Positions 7,688 through 16,636 of a stretch of 64,000 bases of DNA are shown here, piece by piece. A model generated the notes under the pieces. That model saw only the letters and a list, made by a program, of their open reading frames with translations, was not told the DNA's origin and searched no databases. Numbering within the stretch: the first letter of the stretch is position 1; every line of letters starts with the position of its first letter. Source of the DNA: Soonwooa buanensis (lineage in GTDB: Bacteria; Bacteroidota; Bacteroidia; Flavobacteriales; Weeksellaceae); NCBI RefSeq assembly GCF_900167905.1, contig NZ_FUYZ01000005.1:124001-188000 (forward strand). The letters are read 5' to 3'. A program made the translations under genes and the position numbers.

Positions 7688-9622
7688 TTATTTTTTAATA
7701 ACCTTAAAACTTTTTGAAGTCGAATCCACCATATTTAATTTCACGATATAAGTACCAGCAATCAATTCTGATAAATCAAGTGTCTTGGTACTTTGATAAG
7801 ATTTGACTTTGTGTCCTACAGCATCAAAAACTTCAATCGTTGCAATTTGTTCAACAGTTTTGATATTTAAAATTGCTTTAGTAGGATTTGGATAAACTTG
7901 GTTTTTTAAATTTTTAAAGTCTTCAACAGCTAAAGAATTATCTCTAATAACACTTGGGTTAGGTGTTAAGATTTGATGTTCTGGATCAAACGAAATTGAG
8001 GTTACTGCAAAGCCAACATCTTTGGTGAAATATTGATTATTGATCGTATTATCTAATGTAATAAGGGTTGATTGTCCATTAGCACCCATCACTTTAATAG
8101 GTAAAGGCATCTCATAGTAATTGACAGAATTATGGCTTTGCGTTTGGGAAATCTTAAATGTTACATTAGTTGTACCAGGCTTCCAACGTACGGTATAAGT
8201 TGGATAGCCTTCGCCATATACCCAATCATTAAAAAATTCTGTGAGATTTTCTCCAGTAAAAGTATTGACAAAAGTAACGAAGTCCGAAGTTTTTGCATAA
8301 GTATTTGCAAATTGCGGTGCCGTTGTATAAGCTTTCAAGAGATTATAAAACTTCTGCTCTCCAAGTTTCCATTTTAACATTCTTAAGACAAAACCTCCTT
8401 TTGCGTAGGTTAATCTTCCATCAAAAATTCTGTTCGAACTTGGTTCCGGATCTTGGATATATACACTACCAGTAGGATACATCGATATATAATCAATTTG
8501 ATTTTTTAGATAATTCTGAAAGTCGCTAGAAGTCATCAATAATTTTTCATAGACAAGATGTTCTCCAAAATTTGCAAAACCTTCGTTAAGCCAAATGTCA
8601 TTCCATGTGGCACAAGTTACTTTATCACCAAACCATTGATGCGCCAACTCATGCGCTATTAAGCCTTTCGAAAAATAGCCCATACTACTCATCGTGGTAT
8701 GCTCCATTCCACCTCCAGCATTGAATTGCATATGTCCATACTTTTCGCTTCGGAAAGGATAAGGTCCAAAATGTTCTTCAAACTTTGCCATACAAGTTTT
8801 AGTCCATTGGATATTACTCATCTCAGAAGGGTTGTTATTGGTAGCTGGATAAATGTAATTAACAAACGGAAAAGCGTCCGATCCAGTCCCGAAAGTATCA
8901 TTTAGTTTGACATAATTCGTAATACCTAATGCTACCAAATAAGCAGGCGTTGGAATATTAGTTTTCCAATAAGTCAATTTTTTGCCTCCACTGAGAGAAG
9001 TTTCTGATTGCAAAACGCCATTTGCCGCGACATTATATTGAGACGGTGTTGTAATTTTAATATCGATTTTTTCAATCTTGTCATTAAGACTTTGCTTAGT
9101 TGGCCACCATTCTTTTGCACCAAAAGGCTCTGATAATGTTGCTAAGATTGGGACTCCATTTTGCATCTGCGATGAAAAAGCATCATCGGAATCATCAGGT
9201 ACACCACTGTAAGAAATAGATAAAGAGTCTAAAGTTGCAGCAGGAATACTTGCGGGAAAATTAATTTTCAATTCCTTGGTTGATAATTGCTGGTAAGTCA
9301 AATTCTGATTATGATATTTAACTTCACTCACATTAAGATTATTCGACAAATCAAAATAAATTGTTGATGACGGGCTTAACATTTTAAAATGTGACGTCAC
9401 CTTTCCTTTAACAAATTGTTGCGCTGGATCAAGATCCAATTCCATACGGATGTAACGAAGATCGTAATTAAGCGTATTTGGATTTTCATTTTCGTTAAAA
9501 AGCATTGCTTTAGACGCTCTTTTACGTTCACTCTCAATCAGTTTATCTTGTTCGTTTCTGCTTTGTGCTAAACTCAAAACCGAAATCATAGATAAAATTA
9601 AAATGGTAAATTTTGTTTTCAT
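7688..9622 (-). CDS. T9SS-secreted M1-family aminopeptidase
   Basis: 644 residues. A signal peptide (ends near LSLAQS) is followed by the beta-rich M1 N-domain, then the catalytic domain with exopeptidase motif GGGMEH (in place of the usual GAMEN) near residue 304 and zinc site HELAHQWFG...NEGFA near 322-345. Residues 575-644 are a type A T9SS sorting domain (VYPNPTKAILNI ... GTYIVKL ... FKVIKK), so the protein should cross the outer membrane and stay on the surface or be released. It removes N-terminal residues from peptides, probably for nutrient use. It is followed on the same strand by nothing closer than mutS2; upstream, the PBP4 gene is separated by a terminator. Confidence 0.93.
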   Translation of the reverse strand: MKTKFTILILSMISVLSLAQSRNEQDKLIESERKRASKAMLFNENENPNTLNYDLRYIRMELDLDPAQQFVKGKVTSHFKMLSPSSTIYFDLSNNLNVSEVKYHNQNLTYQQLSTKELKINFPASIPAATLDSLSISYSGVPDDSDDAFSSQMQNGVPILATLSEPFGAKEWWPTKQSLNDKIEKIDIKITTPSQYNVAANGVLQSETSLSGGKKLTYWKTNIPTPAYLVALGITNYVKLNDTFGTGSDAFPFVNYIYPATNNNPSEMSNIQWTKTCMAKFEEHFGPYPFRSEKYGHMQFNAGGGMEHTTMSSMGYFSKGLIAHELAHQWFGDKVTCATWNDIWLNEGFANFGEHLVYEKLLMTSSDFQNYLKNQIDYISMYPTGSVYIQDPEPSSNRIFDGRLTYAKGGFVLRMLKWKLGEQKFYNLLKAYTTAPQFANTYAKTSDFVTFVNTFTGENLTEFFNDWVYGEGYPTYTVRWKPGTTNVTFKISQTQSHNSVNYYEMPLPIKVMGANGQSTLITLDNTINNQYFTKDVGFAVTSISFDPEHQILTPNPSVIRDNSLAVEDFKNLKNQVYPNPTKAILNIKTVEQIATIEVFDAVGHKVKSYQSTKTLDLSELIAGTYIVKLNMVDSTSKSFKVIKK

Positions 9623-9623
9623 A

Positions 9624-9654
9624 TAAAAAAAATACTCGCAATGTTGCGAGTATT
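9624..9654 (-). terminator. Intrinsic terminator after PBP4-type gene
   Basis: Minus-strand hairpin aatactcgcaa / ttgcgagtatt with a 2-base loop followed by eight or more T. It lies directly before the M1 peptidase start codon, so that gene needs its own promoter or readthrough. Confidence 0.85.
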
Positions 9655-9673
9655 AAAATTATAAAATATTGTG

Positions 9674-11125
9674 TTACAAATCTAAAGTAGGATCCAAAAG
9701 TTGCTCCATCCTATCTTTGACTTGTGCAACAGACCCAGTGTAATTGTTGATTAACAGTGAGAAAACTAATGTTTTTCCACTTCTAGTTTTTATGTAACCT
9801 GCAAGAGTTTTTACACGACTTAAAGTTCCTGTTTTAGCAAAAATCTGTCCATTCGAGTTCGTTAAAAACATCTTTTTTAGCGTCCCAGACTGTCCTGCAA
9901 TAGGAAGAGATTCAAAATAGTCTTTATAATAAGGCTCTTTCATCAATCCAGTCAAAAACTTAACCTGCGCAATTGGCGTCACGAGATTGCTACGAGAATA
10001 ACCGCTACCATCAACATAGTTAAGACCATTGGTATCGAACGATTTTCCTTCAAGATGCGTACGGACAACTTGCTTTCCAGCTTCTGCGACTTGATCTCCA
10101 GAAACATAAAATCCTAAACATTTTAACAAAGCTTCCGACAAGGCATTATCACTATGTTGGTTGGTATAATGTACAATCTCCGAAAGCATCGGCGACTTGT
10201 AATTGCTAAGTATTTCTCTTGGTTCAGGCGTTGGATCGACAAATCTTGCTGTCACTTTTCCACGAACTGCAATACCAGATTTTAACATCGATGCTCTTAA
10301 AGAATTTGCAAGCGTCGTTGGTGGATCCGCTAATTTTGTTGTTAATCCTCCACCTTCAAATTTGTCGGCATATACCATTTTGTTATTATATGGCGACATA
10401 TAGAAGTAACGTTTTTCGTTGTTAAAAGGATTATTTTGTTTAACAATAAATTTCTCATTTCTTGGATTAATATCTCTTGTCGTCCCAACAGGCAAATAGT
10501 AGTTATTATGGTCTAACCAAACGATATTAGATGGCAAATCCGTTTTGTTTTCTTTAAAAACGCCAGTTTCTACTATAATCTCGCCATTTACTTTTTTTAT
10601 TCCCTTATCGCGAATAGCATTCATAAATTGCGAAACCAGACCTGAAGCCGATGTAGAACCAACGCGCAAAGCTCCAAAAGAAGGGTCACCACTTCCAATA
10701 ATGTAAAGATTACCATCTAACACGCCATTTTCATCGATATTTCCTGAAAACTCCAACTGCGTATTCCATCTGAAGTTTCCTCCAAAATAAGAATAAGCCG
10801 TTTCTGTGGTTAATAATTTGGTCGTCGAAGCAGGAATTAATGGTGTTGTTTCGTTGTAAGATGTTATAATCTTGTTGCTTTTGGGATCGTACACAACAAA
10901 TCCCCAATTTGCAGTTCTTAGAACAGGATCCGAAAACATTCTGTTGATGTTAACTTCAATATTCTCTTTAGGAGATAACAAAGATTTTTCGGGAGAAATC
11001 TCTTTCGCCAAAAGACCTGGTTGCTCATAAAATTGAGGAATTGAAGATACTGCAGATGTCTGTGCAAAAATGCTAATGGAAAAACCTAAACTAAGTACGC
11101 TAATGTATTTCTTAAATTTATTCAT
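9674..11125 (-). CDS. dacB: D-Ala-D-Ala carboxypeptidase/endopeptidase, PBP4 (S13) type
   Basis: 483 residues from the ATG at 11125, chosen because it begins a clean signal peptide (MNKFKKYISVLSLGFSISIFAQ); an upstream in-frame codon adds 21 residues without function. Family S13 motifs are complete: SxxK in PASTTKLLT near residue 97, SxN in HSDNALSEAL near 322, and KTG in FAKTGTLS near 428. The large insert between SxxK and SxN is typical of PBP4. The enzyme trims or cleaves peptidoglycan cross-links in the periplasm and is a target of beta-lactams. Downstream it ends at a strong terminator; upstream, priA starts a separate unit. Confidence 0.92.
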   Translation of the reverse strand: MNKFKKYISVLSLGFSISIFAQTSAVSSIPQFYEQPGLLAKEISPEKSLLSPKENIEVNINRMFSDPVLRTANWGFVVYDPKSNKIITSYNETTPLIPASTTKLLTTETAYSYFGGNFRWNTQLEFSGNIDENGVLDGNLYIIGSGDPSFGALRVGSTSASGLVSQFMNAIRDKGIKKVNGEIIVETGVFKENKTDLPSNIVWLDHNNYYLPVGTTRDINPRNEKFIVKQNNPFNNEKRYFYMSPYNNKMVYADKFEGGGLTTKLADPPTTLANSLRASMLKSGIAVRGKVTARFVDPTPEPREILSNYKSPMLSEIVHYTNQHSDNALSEALLKCLGFYVSGDQVAEAGKQVVRTHLEGKSFDTNGLNYVDGSGYSRSNLVTPIAQVKFLTGLMKEPYYKDYFESLPIAGQSGTLKKMFLTNSNGQIFAKTGTLSRVKTLAGYIKTRSGKTLVFSLLINNYTGSVAQVKDRMEQLLDPTLDL

Positions 11126-11277
11126 TCTCAAACATTTAGATAAAAAAGTTGAAAATTTGACAATTCTATATTTATCAAATAAAATCAACCTTTCTCAAAA
11201 CGAAGTAAAGTTAGACATTATTGCTTCCGTCGATGCTCTTACACGTTATAAAAGCTTTTAAACTTTGTTAAACTTTG

Positions 11278-13725
11278 TTAAAAATCAACGTAAACTAGCT
11301 TTTTAATACTTTTATAAGCAGAGATTTCTTCGAATTCTTCAAAGCTTTGGCGGATGTAATCTTTAAATATTAAATAGTTTTTACCGCGAGGAAGTTTTAG
11401 CAAAATTTGAAATTGATACATATTATTCAAACGTGCTATAGAAGCAGGTTCGGGACCCAAAATGCAATCTTCGGGCAAGTATTTTCTAAGGATTGAACCT
11501 AAAAACTGAGACGCACGATTCACTTTGTCTTCTCGGCGGTGTTTTAGTTCTATCATTATCAATTTCGTAAATGGCGGATAATGGAATTTTTTGCGCTCAG
11601 TCAGAAAATATTCGTAAATCCCTTGAATATCATTTCGTTGAATCAATTCAAAAACAGGATTTTGAGGATTATAAGTTTGAATTAAAACTTTTCCTTGTCC
11701 AGAAACCCGACCAGCACGTCCAGAAACCTGCGTCATCAACTGATAAGCTCTTTCTTCCGCCCGAAAATCTTGAACATACATTAAAGAATCCGCTCTCGGA
11801 ATGGCAACTAATTCGATGTGGTCAAAATCCAAACCTTTGGAAATCATTTGCGTTCCAACGATGATGTCAGTTTCGCGGTCTTCTATTTTTTCGTATAATT
11901 TTTCGTAGGCAAATTTCTTGCGCATCGAATCTACATCCATTCTATCGACCTCAGCTTCTGGGAAAAGTTTTTGCAATTCCTCATGAATTTGCTCTACGCC
12001 AACACCTCTTTCATTCAGATTTTCGGAATGGCATTTCGGACAAGTTTTCGGTTTCGAAGCACGTTGACCGCAATAATGGCATTTCATCTCGTTCGAATAT
12101 TTATGATAGGTCATCACAACATCACAATTCGAACAATAATTAACGTAACCACAAGACTCGCATTCCACAACATTGGCATAACCACGGCGGTTGTGAAGAA
12201 CAATAGTCTGATTTTTATGTTCTAAATTTTGTCTGATATTTTCCAATAAATGAAACGAAAAATCTCCCGAAACATTCTTAGAATCTTGAGCTTCTTTAAA
12301 ATTAATAAGTTCAAACTTCGGTAAATCTACTTTCCCGAATCTTTCACCTAAAAAAACGTATTCTAATTTATCTTTTCGAGCAGCAAAGTAGCTTTCAACA
12401 GACGGCGTCGCAGAACCCAAAATAACGTTCGCTTTATATTTTTGACCTAAAATCTGTGCAGCATCTTTCGCATTAAAAAACGGCGAAACTTCCCTAGGAC
12501 GATAAGCAGAATCGTGCTCTTCATCAACAATTATTAAACCTAAATTTTGATAAGGCAAAAACAACGCATTTCGCGTTCCGATAAGGATTTTAAGTTCATC
12601 GTTCTTTACTTTTCGCCACACTTCTACTCTTTCGAAATCGGTCAATTTTTGATGATAAAACCCAAGCGCGCTGCCATACTTTTTCTCTAAACGCTGCGTA
12701 ATTTGTTTGGTTAAAGCAATCTCGGGAAGCAAAAACAAAACTTTTCTACCCTCGTTGATGCATTCCTCAATTTTCTCTAAATAAATGTGCGTTTTTCCTG
12801 AAGATGTTACGCCATGCAAGAGCACATTTTTGTTTTCAGAAAAGGCTTTATCCACCAAAACCAAAGCTTGTTTTTGAGCAGATGTCAACTCTTCTAAATC
12901 TTCGGTATCGCCGTCGTAGTAATCGATTCTATCTTTTTGAAGAAAATATTCTTCAACCCAATTTTTATCAATTAAAGATTTGATGTGTGAATGAGCAAAA
13001 AATCCATCATCAAACAATTCCGATTTTTTTATCGGAGAATCTGGATTTTCGGTTTGTTTATCCAAAATCGCCAAAAACAAATCTTTTTGTTTTGGCGCTC
13101 TTTTCAGTTGTGAAAGGATTTCGGTAAGTTCAAAATTCTTTAAAACCTCATCTTTTATCCTCACATAAGCCACTTCCTTGGCTCGGTATTTTTCCGCAAC
13201 TTGCTCATCAATTTCAATATATTGCAAATCGATAAGCGAATTGATGGTTTTAATAATGTCTTTTTTTGGAATAAAAGCCTCGATATCCGTTAAATTGATC
13301 AATTGTCGAACTTCCAAAGCTTGAATTAAGTACATTTCGTTAACATCCAAATTTTGAAAATCGACAACGGCATTGGGTTTTAATTTAAGATAAGTTTCGC
13401 TCTCCAATTTTAAGGAAGACGGAAATGCAAAACGGTAAATTTCGCCCAAATTGCAGAGATAATAATCGGAAAGCCAGTTCCAAAACTCAATTTGTTGAAT
13501 GGGAAGAATCGGCTTTTGGTCGAGAATATTAATAATGTCTTTCGGGACAAAAGTTTCGGGTTCATTTTGATGCAAATCCCAAACGATTCCTGTATAAATT
13601 TTCTTACCACCAAATTGCACCAAAACCCGCATTCCGAGCTGAATTTCGTCCAACAATTCATCAGGCACTTTATACGTAAAAGAACCTGCGAGATTGAGCG
13701 GTAAAATAACTTGGGCGTAATGCAA
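11278..13725 (-). CDS. priA: Primosomal protein N' (replication restart helicase PriA)
   Basis: 815 residues, the full length for Bacteroidetes PriA. The N-terminal DNA-binding domain (1-100) is followed by the superfamily 2 helicase core: Walker A GVTSSGKT near residue 302, DEEH box near 400, GSATPS motif III, and VGTQMISKGLDFD near 620. Eight cysteines in four CxxC pairs between about 505 and 550 (CESCGYVNYCSNC, CHYCG, CPKC) form the two zinc sites that bridge to the primosome. It reloads the replicative helicase at stalled forks. Reading starts with MHYAQVILPLNLAGSFTY, the conserved beginning. It stands alone, with repeats upstream. Confidence 0.95.
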   Translation of the reverse strand: MHYAQVILPLNLAGSFTYKVPDELLDEIQLGMRVLVQFGGKKIYTGIVWDLHQNEPETFVPKDIINILDQKPILPIQQIEFWNWLSDYYLCNLGEIYRFAFPSSLKLESETYLKLKPNAVVDFQNLDVNEMYLIQALEVRQLINLTDIEAFIPKKDIIKTINSLIDLQYIEIDEQVAEKYRAKEVAYVRIKDEVLKNFELTEILSQLKRAPKQKDLFLAILDKQTENPDSPIKKSELFDDGFFAHSHIKSLIDKNWVEEYFLQKDRIDYYDGDTEDLEELTSAQKQALVLVDKAFSENKNVLLHGVTSSGKTHIYLEKIEECINEGRKVLFLLPEIALTKQITQRLEKKYGSALGFYHQKLTDFERVEVWRKVKNDELKILIGTRNALFLPYQNLGLIIVDEEHDSAYRPREVSPFFNAKDAAQILGQKYKANVILGSATPSVESYFAARKDKLEYVFLGERFGKVDLPKFELINFKEAQDSKNVSGDFSFHLLENIRQNLEHKNQTIVLHNRRGYANVVECESCGYVNYCSNCDVVMTYHKYSNEMKCHYCGQRASKPKTCPKCHSENLNERGVGVEQIHEELQKLFPEAEVDRMDVDSMRKKFAYEKLYEKIEDRETDIIVGTQMISKGLDFDHIELVAIPRADSLMYVQDFRAEERAYQLMTQVSGRAGRVSGQGKVLIQTYNPQNPVFELIQRNDIQGIYEYFLTERKKFHYPPFTKLIMIELKHRREDKVNRASQFLGSILRKYLPEDCILGPEPASIARLNNMYQFQILLKLPRGKNYLIFKDYIRQSFEEFEEISAYKSIKKLVYVDF

Positions 13726-13747
13726 AATCTGAATTAAAGCGTAAAAA

Positions 13748-14001
13748 TAGAGATTTTTTACCGCAAAAGAAACAAAAGAATTTTATAAACGTAATGCTGT
13801 AAAGGTTTTTAATTAATAGATACAGCTATCGTACTATATTTTCACAGCAGAAGAGATAAAAATTTTTTCTTAATGCAAAAGAACACAAAGGATTTTATAA
13901 AAGTTAAGCATATAACATGACAAAAATTTAAAAAATAATTTAGAAATTGCTTTGTTTAACTTTGCGTTTTACTAAACTTTCGTAGCTTTTGTGGTAAAAA
14001 A
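13748..14001. repeat. Degenerate copies of a CGCAAAG-type extragenic repeat
   Basis: The 290-base gap between priA and the AEC transporter holds no gene. It contains two related direct copies (about 13758-13797, core accgcaaaagaaacaaaag, and 13872-13910, core atgcaaaagaacacaaagg), both followed by attttataaa. A third, inverted copy lies at about 13961-13998 (core ctttgcgttttactaaac). Such runs of cgcaaag-like words recur between genes in flavobacterial genomes. The copies here have diverged. Confidence 0.55.
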
Positions 14002-14016
14002 AACTATGACTTTGTT

Positions 14017-14925
14017 TTAGAAAAATAAACCAATCAACTCATACCACATCGCCGAGGTGAAAAAGCCAACAATAATACTGATTCCGATGATTAAATTGGT
14101 GAGTTTTGTGTTGAGTCGGAATTGTTCTGCAATAATACTGGATGTTACCAAAGTTGGCATTGCTGCCTCGAAAATACTGATTTTAGCAACATAGCCTTTA
14201 ATTCCGAAAATTAAAGCCAATCCAAAAACGATCGCTGGAGCTAAAATAAGTTTGTACAACATCGAGGTGGAAATCTGAGGCATTAATTTTTTCCAACCAT
14301 TAAATTTCAATTGAAGTCCTACAGAAAATAATGCTAATGGTCCAACCGTTGCTGCCAATTTATCGAAAAACGGTTCTGCAAAACTTAAATCTACAAATTG
14401 AGAAATCACCAAAGCACCGATACAGCCAAGGAAAGGCGGAAATGTAAATAATCTTTTCAGGATAAATTTTGCGTTGATATTTCCAGATTTGCTTCCACCT
14501 TTTAAAGCGGAAATAATTCCAAGAGTCGATAATGCCAAAAACATCGTTTGGTCGCAAATAATGGCGATACTCAGCAAACTTTCGCCATAAAAAGCAGAAA
14601 TCAACGGAAAACCGATGAAAGACGTATTACTGTAGCCGCTTGCTAAATCCAAAGTGCTCTGCGAACGACGAGAATAGCCTTTGTATTTGCAATAATATTT
14701 CATGAAAATGCCGCTTCCAACTGCAATTAACAAAGTTGAAAAAATCGGAAAAAGCATTTCCGTTGACCATTGAACTTTCGGTAAATATTTAAACGAAACT
14801 GCTGGCAATGCCAAATACAAAATCCAAGTATTGATGCCTTTGTGTGCATCGGGATGTATCGATTTTGTTGCTTTGAAAAGCATTCCCGCAATAATGCATA
14901 CCGCAATCAAAACAAAATTTACCAT
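14017..14925 (-). CDS. AEC-family membrane transporter
   Basis: 302 residues made up of ten closely packed hydrophobic segments with the family's typical gap in the middle (residues about 140-160, charged). Auxin efflux carrier-type proteins in bacteria (for example MdcF, YfdV) export or exchange organic acids such as malonate or malate; the substrate here is unknown. Recognisable blocks are YLALPAVSFKYL near the N-terminus and SNTSFIGFPLISAFYGE around residue 100, where the N-T/F-x-G-x-P motif is characteristic. Monocistronic; no regulator adjacent. Confidence 0.85.
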   Translation of the reverse strand: MVNFVLIAVCIIAGMLFKATKSIHPDAHKGINTWILYLALPAVSFKYLPKVQWSTEMLFPIFSTLLIAVGSGIFMKYYCKYKGYSRRSQSTLDLASGYSNTSFIGFPLISAFYGESLLSIAIICDQTMFLALSTLGIISALKGGSKSGNINAKFILKRLFTFPPFLGCIGALVISQFVDLSFAEPFFDKLAATVGPLALFSVGLQLKFNGWKKLMPQISTSMLYKLILAPAIVFGLALIFGIKGYVAKISIFEAAMPTLVTSSIIAEQFRLNTKLTNLIIGISIIVGFFTSAMWYELIGLFF

Positions 14926-15040
14926 TTTCTGAACTGAGATTTAAGATTTGAAGTTGCAAAGTTACAATGCCTGAAAAAACTAGAAAAAAGTCTTTACAAA
15001 TAATTGAAAAAATGTGTCGAAAGTCAGGTTTTAGATGCTA

Positions 15041-15221
15041 GAATCAAGAACCGATATTCAAGAATAAAGAATAAAGAATAAAGAATAAAGAATAAAGAGC
15101 CGCAAACCAAGAGCAATGTATCAGGAGCCGAGAACCGAGAACCGAGAATCAAGAATCAAGAATCAAGAAACAAGAAACAAGAAACAAGAAACAAGACTCG
15201 AGAATCAAGAGCAGAGAACCC
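15041..15221. repeat. Heptamer tandem repeats
   Basis: Two blocks of imperfect 7-base repeats. The first (about 15060-15098) is five perfect agaataa units. The second (about 15127-15216) moves from gaaccga through gaatcaa to gaaacaa units and back, with the period of seven kept throughout. Any reading frame across it gives low-complexity protein and is not a gene. It lies in the non-coding gap between the AEC transporter and the ABC exporter. Confidence 0.85.
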
Positions 15222-15305
15222 AAAAGTTAATTTTAGTGGTTTTATTAATAATTCATAACCTAAGATTTTTTGCTTTGTTGAGAATGGCCCTTTCTTTTTT
15301 TTGAC

Positions 15306-15390
15306 ATTGGCTACACCGAATCTTTGATCTCCAACGGAGGAGGAACTTCTGCAACACAAGATCTCAAATTGACTGCGTTGTAGCATTAGT
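15306..15390. repeat. Palindromic extragenic repeat unit
   Basis: Starts with ttggctacaccg and ends with gcgttgtagcatt, so the ends (gctaca / tgtagc) are inverted repeats. The interior carries ctccaacggaggaggaa, a word I recall from intergenic repeats of Chryseobacterium-like genomes, and a tttgatct / agatctcaaa near-dyad. No coding potential. The family assignment is from memory and weak. Confidence 0.4.
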
Positions 15391-15577
15391 ATATTTTTAA
15401 ATGGAAGTTTTGTAAGTGTTGCTTTATCTTTAAATTTTTTTTTCAAACTTAAAGCATAACTCTAGGGTTTTGAAAGCTTATTTTTTCTAAAGAATTCTGT
15501 AACATTTCAGGAAAGTTTATACTAATTTTATAGATTCAAAAAAAATCAATAAAAAAGGAGAATCTTTCTACGGATGA

Positions 15578-15697
15578 GAAATCCTAGCCACGATGGAAGC
15601 GGCATCCTTTGGGTTGGAGTGAGGCGGCGGAGCACAGCGGAGCCGACCGAGCGACAAGCCCAAAGATATAGCGGACAGCGTGATAAAGCTCCTAAAA
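15578..15697 (-). ncRNA. Structured GC-rich element resembling Flavo-1 RNA
   Basis: A 120-base block much richer in G+C than its surroundings. Read on the minus strand it runs aggagctttatcacgctg, gctatatctttgggctt, a GC-rich variable hairpin arm, then aacccaaaggatgccgc and ttccatcgtggctagg. Pairings visible: agc with gct plus cacg with cgtg (outer), and ctttgggtt-type with aacccaaag (inner, 7-8 bp). The layout of conserved outer ends around a variable stem matches what I recall of the Flavo-1 motif of Bacteroidetes. The identification is a hypothesis. A truncated relative is at 24030-24105. The element ends 9 bases before the ABC ATPase start. Confidence 0.5.
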
Positions 15698-15706
15698 AAT
15701 AAAATT

Positions 15707-16615
15707 ATGCTAAGAGCAGAACACATCAAAAAAACTTACAACGCCGGAAAAAAAGTTGCTTTGCAAGATTTCAGCATCAATGTTCCTACCGCGAGTATTT
15801 ATGGACTTTTGGGCCCTAATGGCGCCGGAAAAACTTCTTTTATCCGTATCATTAATCAAATTACACAACCAGACGAAGGTCAAGTTTGGATCAACGATCA
15901 ACCGCTTAATCCCGAGCACATCAAACAAATTGGCTATATGCCCGAAGAGCGTGGACTTTATAAAAATATGACGGTCGGCGACCAACTTTTATATTTTGGT
16001 GAGCTGAAAGGTATGACGCGTCAAGATGCTTTGGAACAAGCAAAATACTGGTTTGCGCAATTGGAAATCGACCAATGGTGGAAGAAAAAGTTAAGCGAAC
16101 TTTCTAAAGGTATGGCGCAAAAAATTCAGTTTGTGGTAACGGTTTTGCACCGCCCAAAATTGTTGATTTTGGATGAGCCATTTTCTGGTTTTGACCCTGT
16201 TAATGCTAATTTGATAAAAGATCAAATCCTAAAACTTAAAGAAAACGGAACCACGATTATTCTATCGACACACCGCATGGAAAGTGTTGAAGAGATGTGC
16301 GATTATGTTGCGCTAATCAACAATTCTCGCAAAGTATTGGACGGAAAAGTTTTTGATGTTAGAGAGCAGTTTAAGCAAAATATTTTTGCAGTGACTTTAT
16401 CAGATTTCGACAATTCAAAATTCGAAAACTTCCGCAATCTGCATCAATTGCAAGATGTTAAAGAAGAAAATGCGTTGGTATCTTTTGATTTTGAAAATGT
16501 TGAAAACAGAAATCTTTTGCTTCAAGATCTGATGAATATCGGTAACGTGAGAAGCTTCAACGAAAAAATACCAAGCATGAACGAAGTTTTCATCAACGCT
16601 GTGAAATCTAATTAA
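15707..16615 (+). CDS. ABC transporter ATP-binding protein (NatA-like)
   Basis: 302 residues from the ATG at 15707 (MLRAEHIKKTY); an in-frame GTG at 15680 lies inside the structured repeat and is rejected. Motifs: Walker A GPNGAGKT near residue 37, signature LSKGMAQK near 133, Walker B LLILDEPFSGFDP, and the switch STHRMESVEEM. The C-terminal 80 residues form the extra domain seen in ATPases of ABC-2 exporters. It pairs with the permease that follows 21 bases later; together they resemble the NatAB sodium exporter or uncharacterised drug/peptide exporters. Substrate unknown. Confidence 0.9.
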   Translation: MLRAEHIKKTYNAGKKVALQDFSINVPTASIYGLLGPNGAGKTSFIRIINQITQPDEGQVWINDQPLNPEHIKQIGYMPEERGLYKNMTVGDQLLYFGELKGMTRQDALEQAKYWFAQLEIDQWWKKKLSELSKGMAQKIQFVVTVLHRPKLLILDEPFSGFDPVNANLIKDQILKLKENGTTIILSTHRMESVEEMCDYVALINNSRKVLDGKVFDVREQFKQNIFAVTLSDFDNSKFENFRNLHQLQDVKEENALVSFDFENVENRNLLLQDLMNIGNVRSFNEKIPSMNEVFINAVKSN

Positions 16616-16636
16616 TCTGCACTAATTTTTGACTAA

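Noticed and set aside
15041-15221. CRISPR-like repetition
   Set aside because: Units are contiguous 7-mers with no unique spacers.
15116-15304. Plus-strand frame of about 60 codons across the heptamer tract
   Set aside because: Produced by the 7-base repeats; low-complexity product and no homologous look.
15156-15446. Minus-strand frame over the heptamer and palindromic repeats
   Set aside because: Frame is a by-product of repeats; composition not protein-like.
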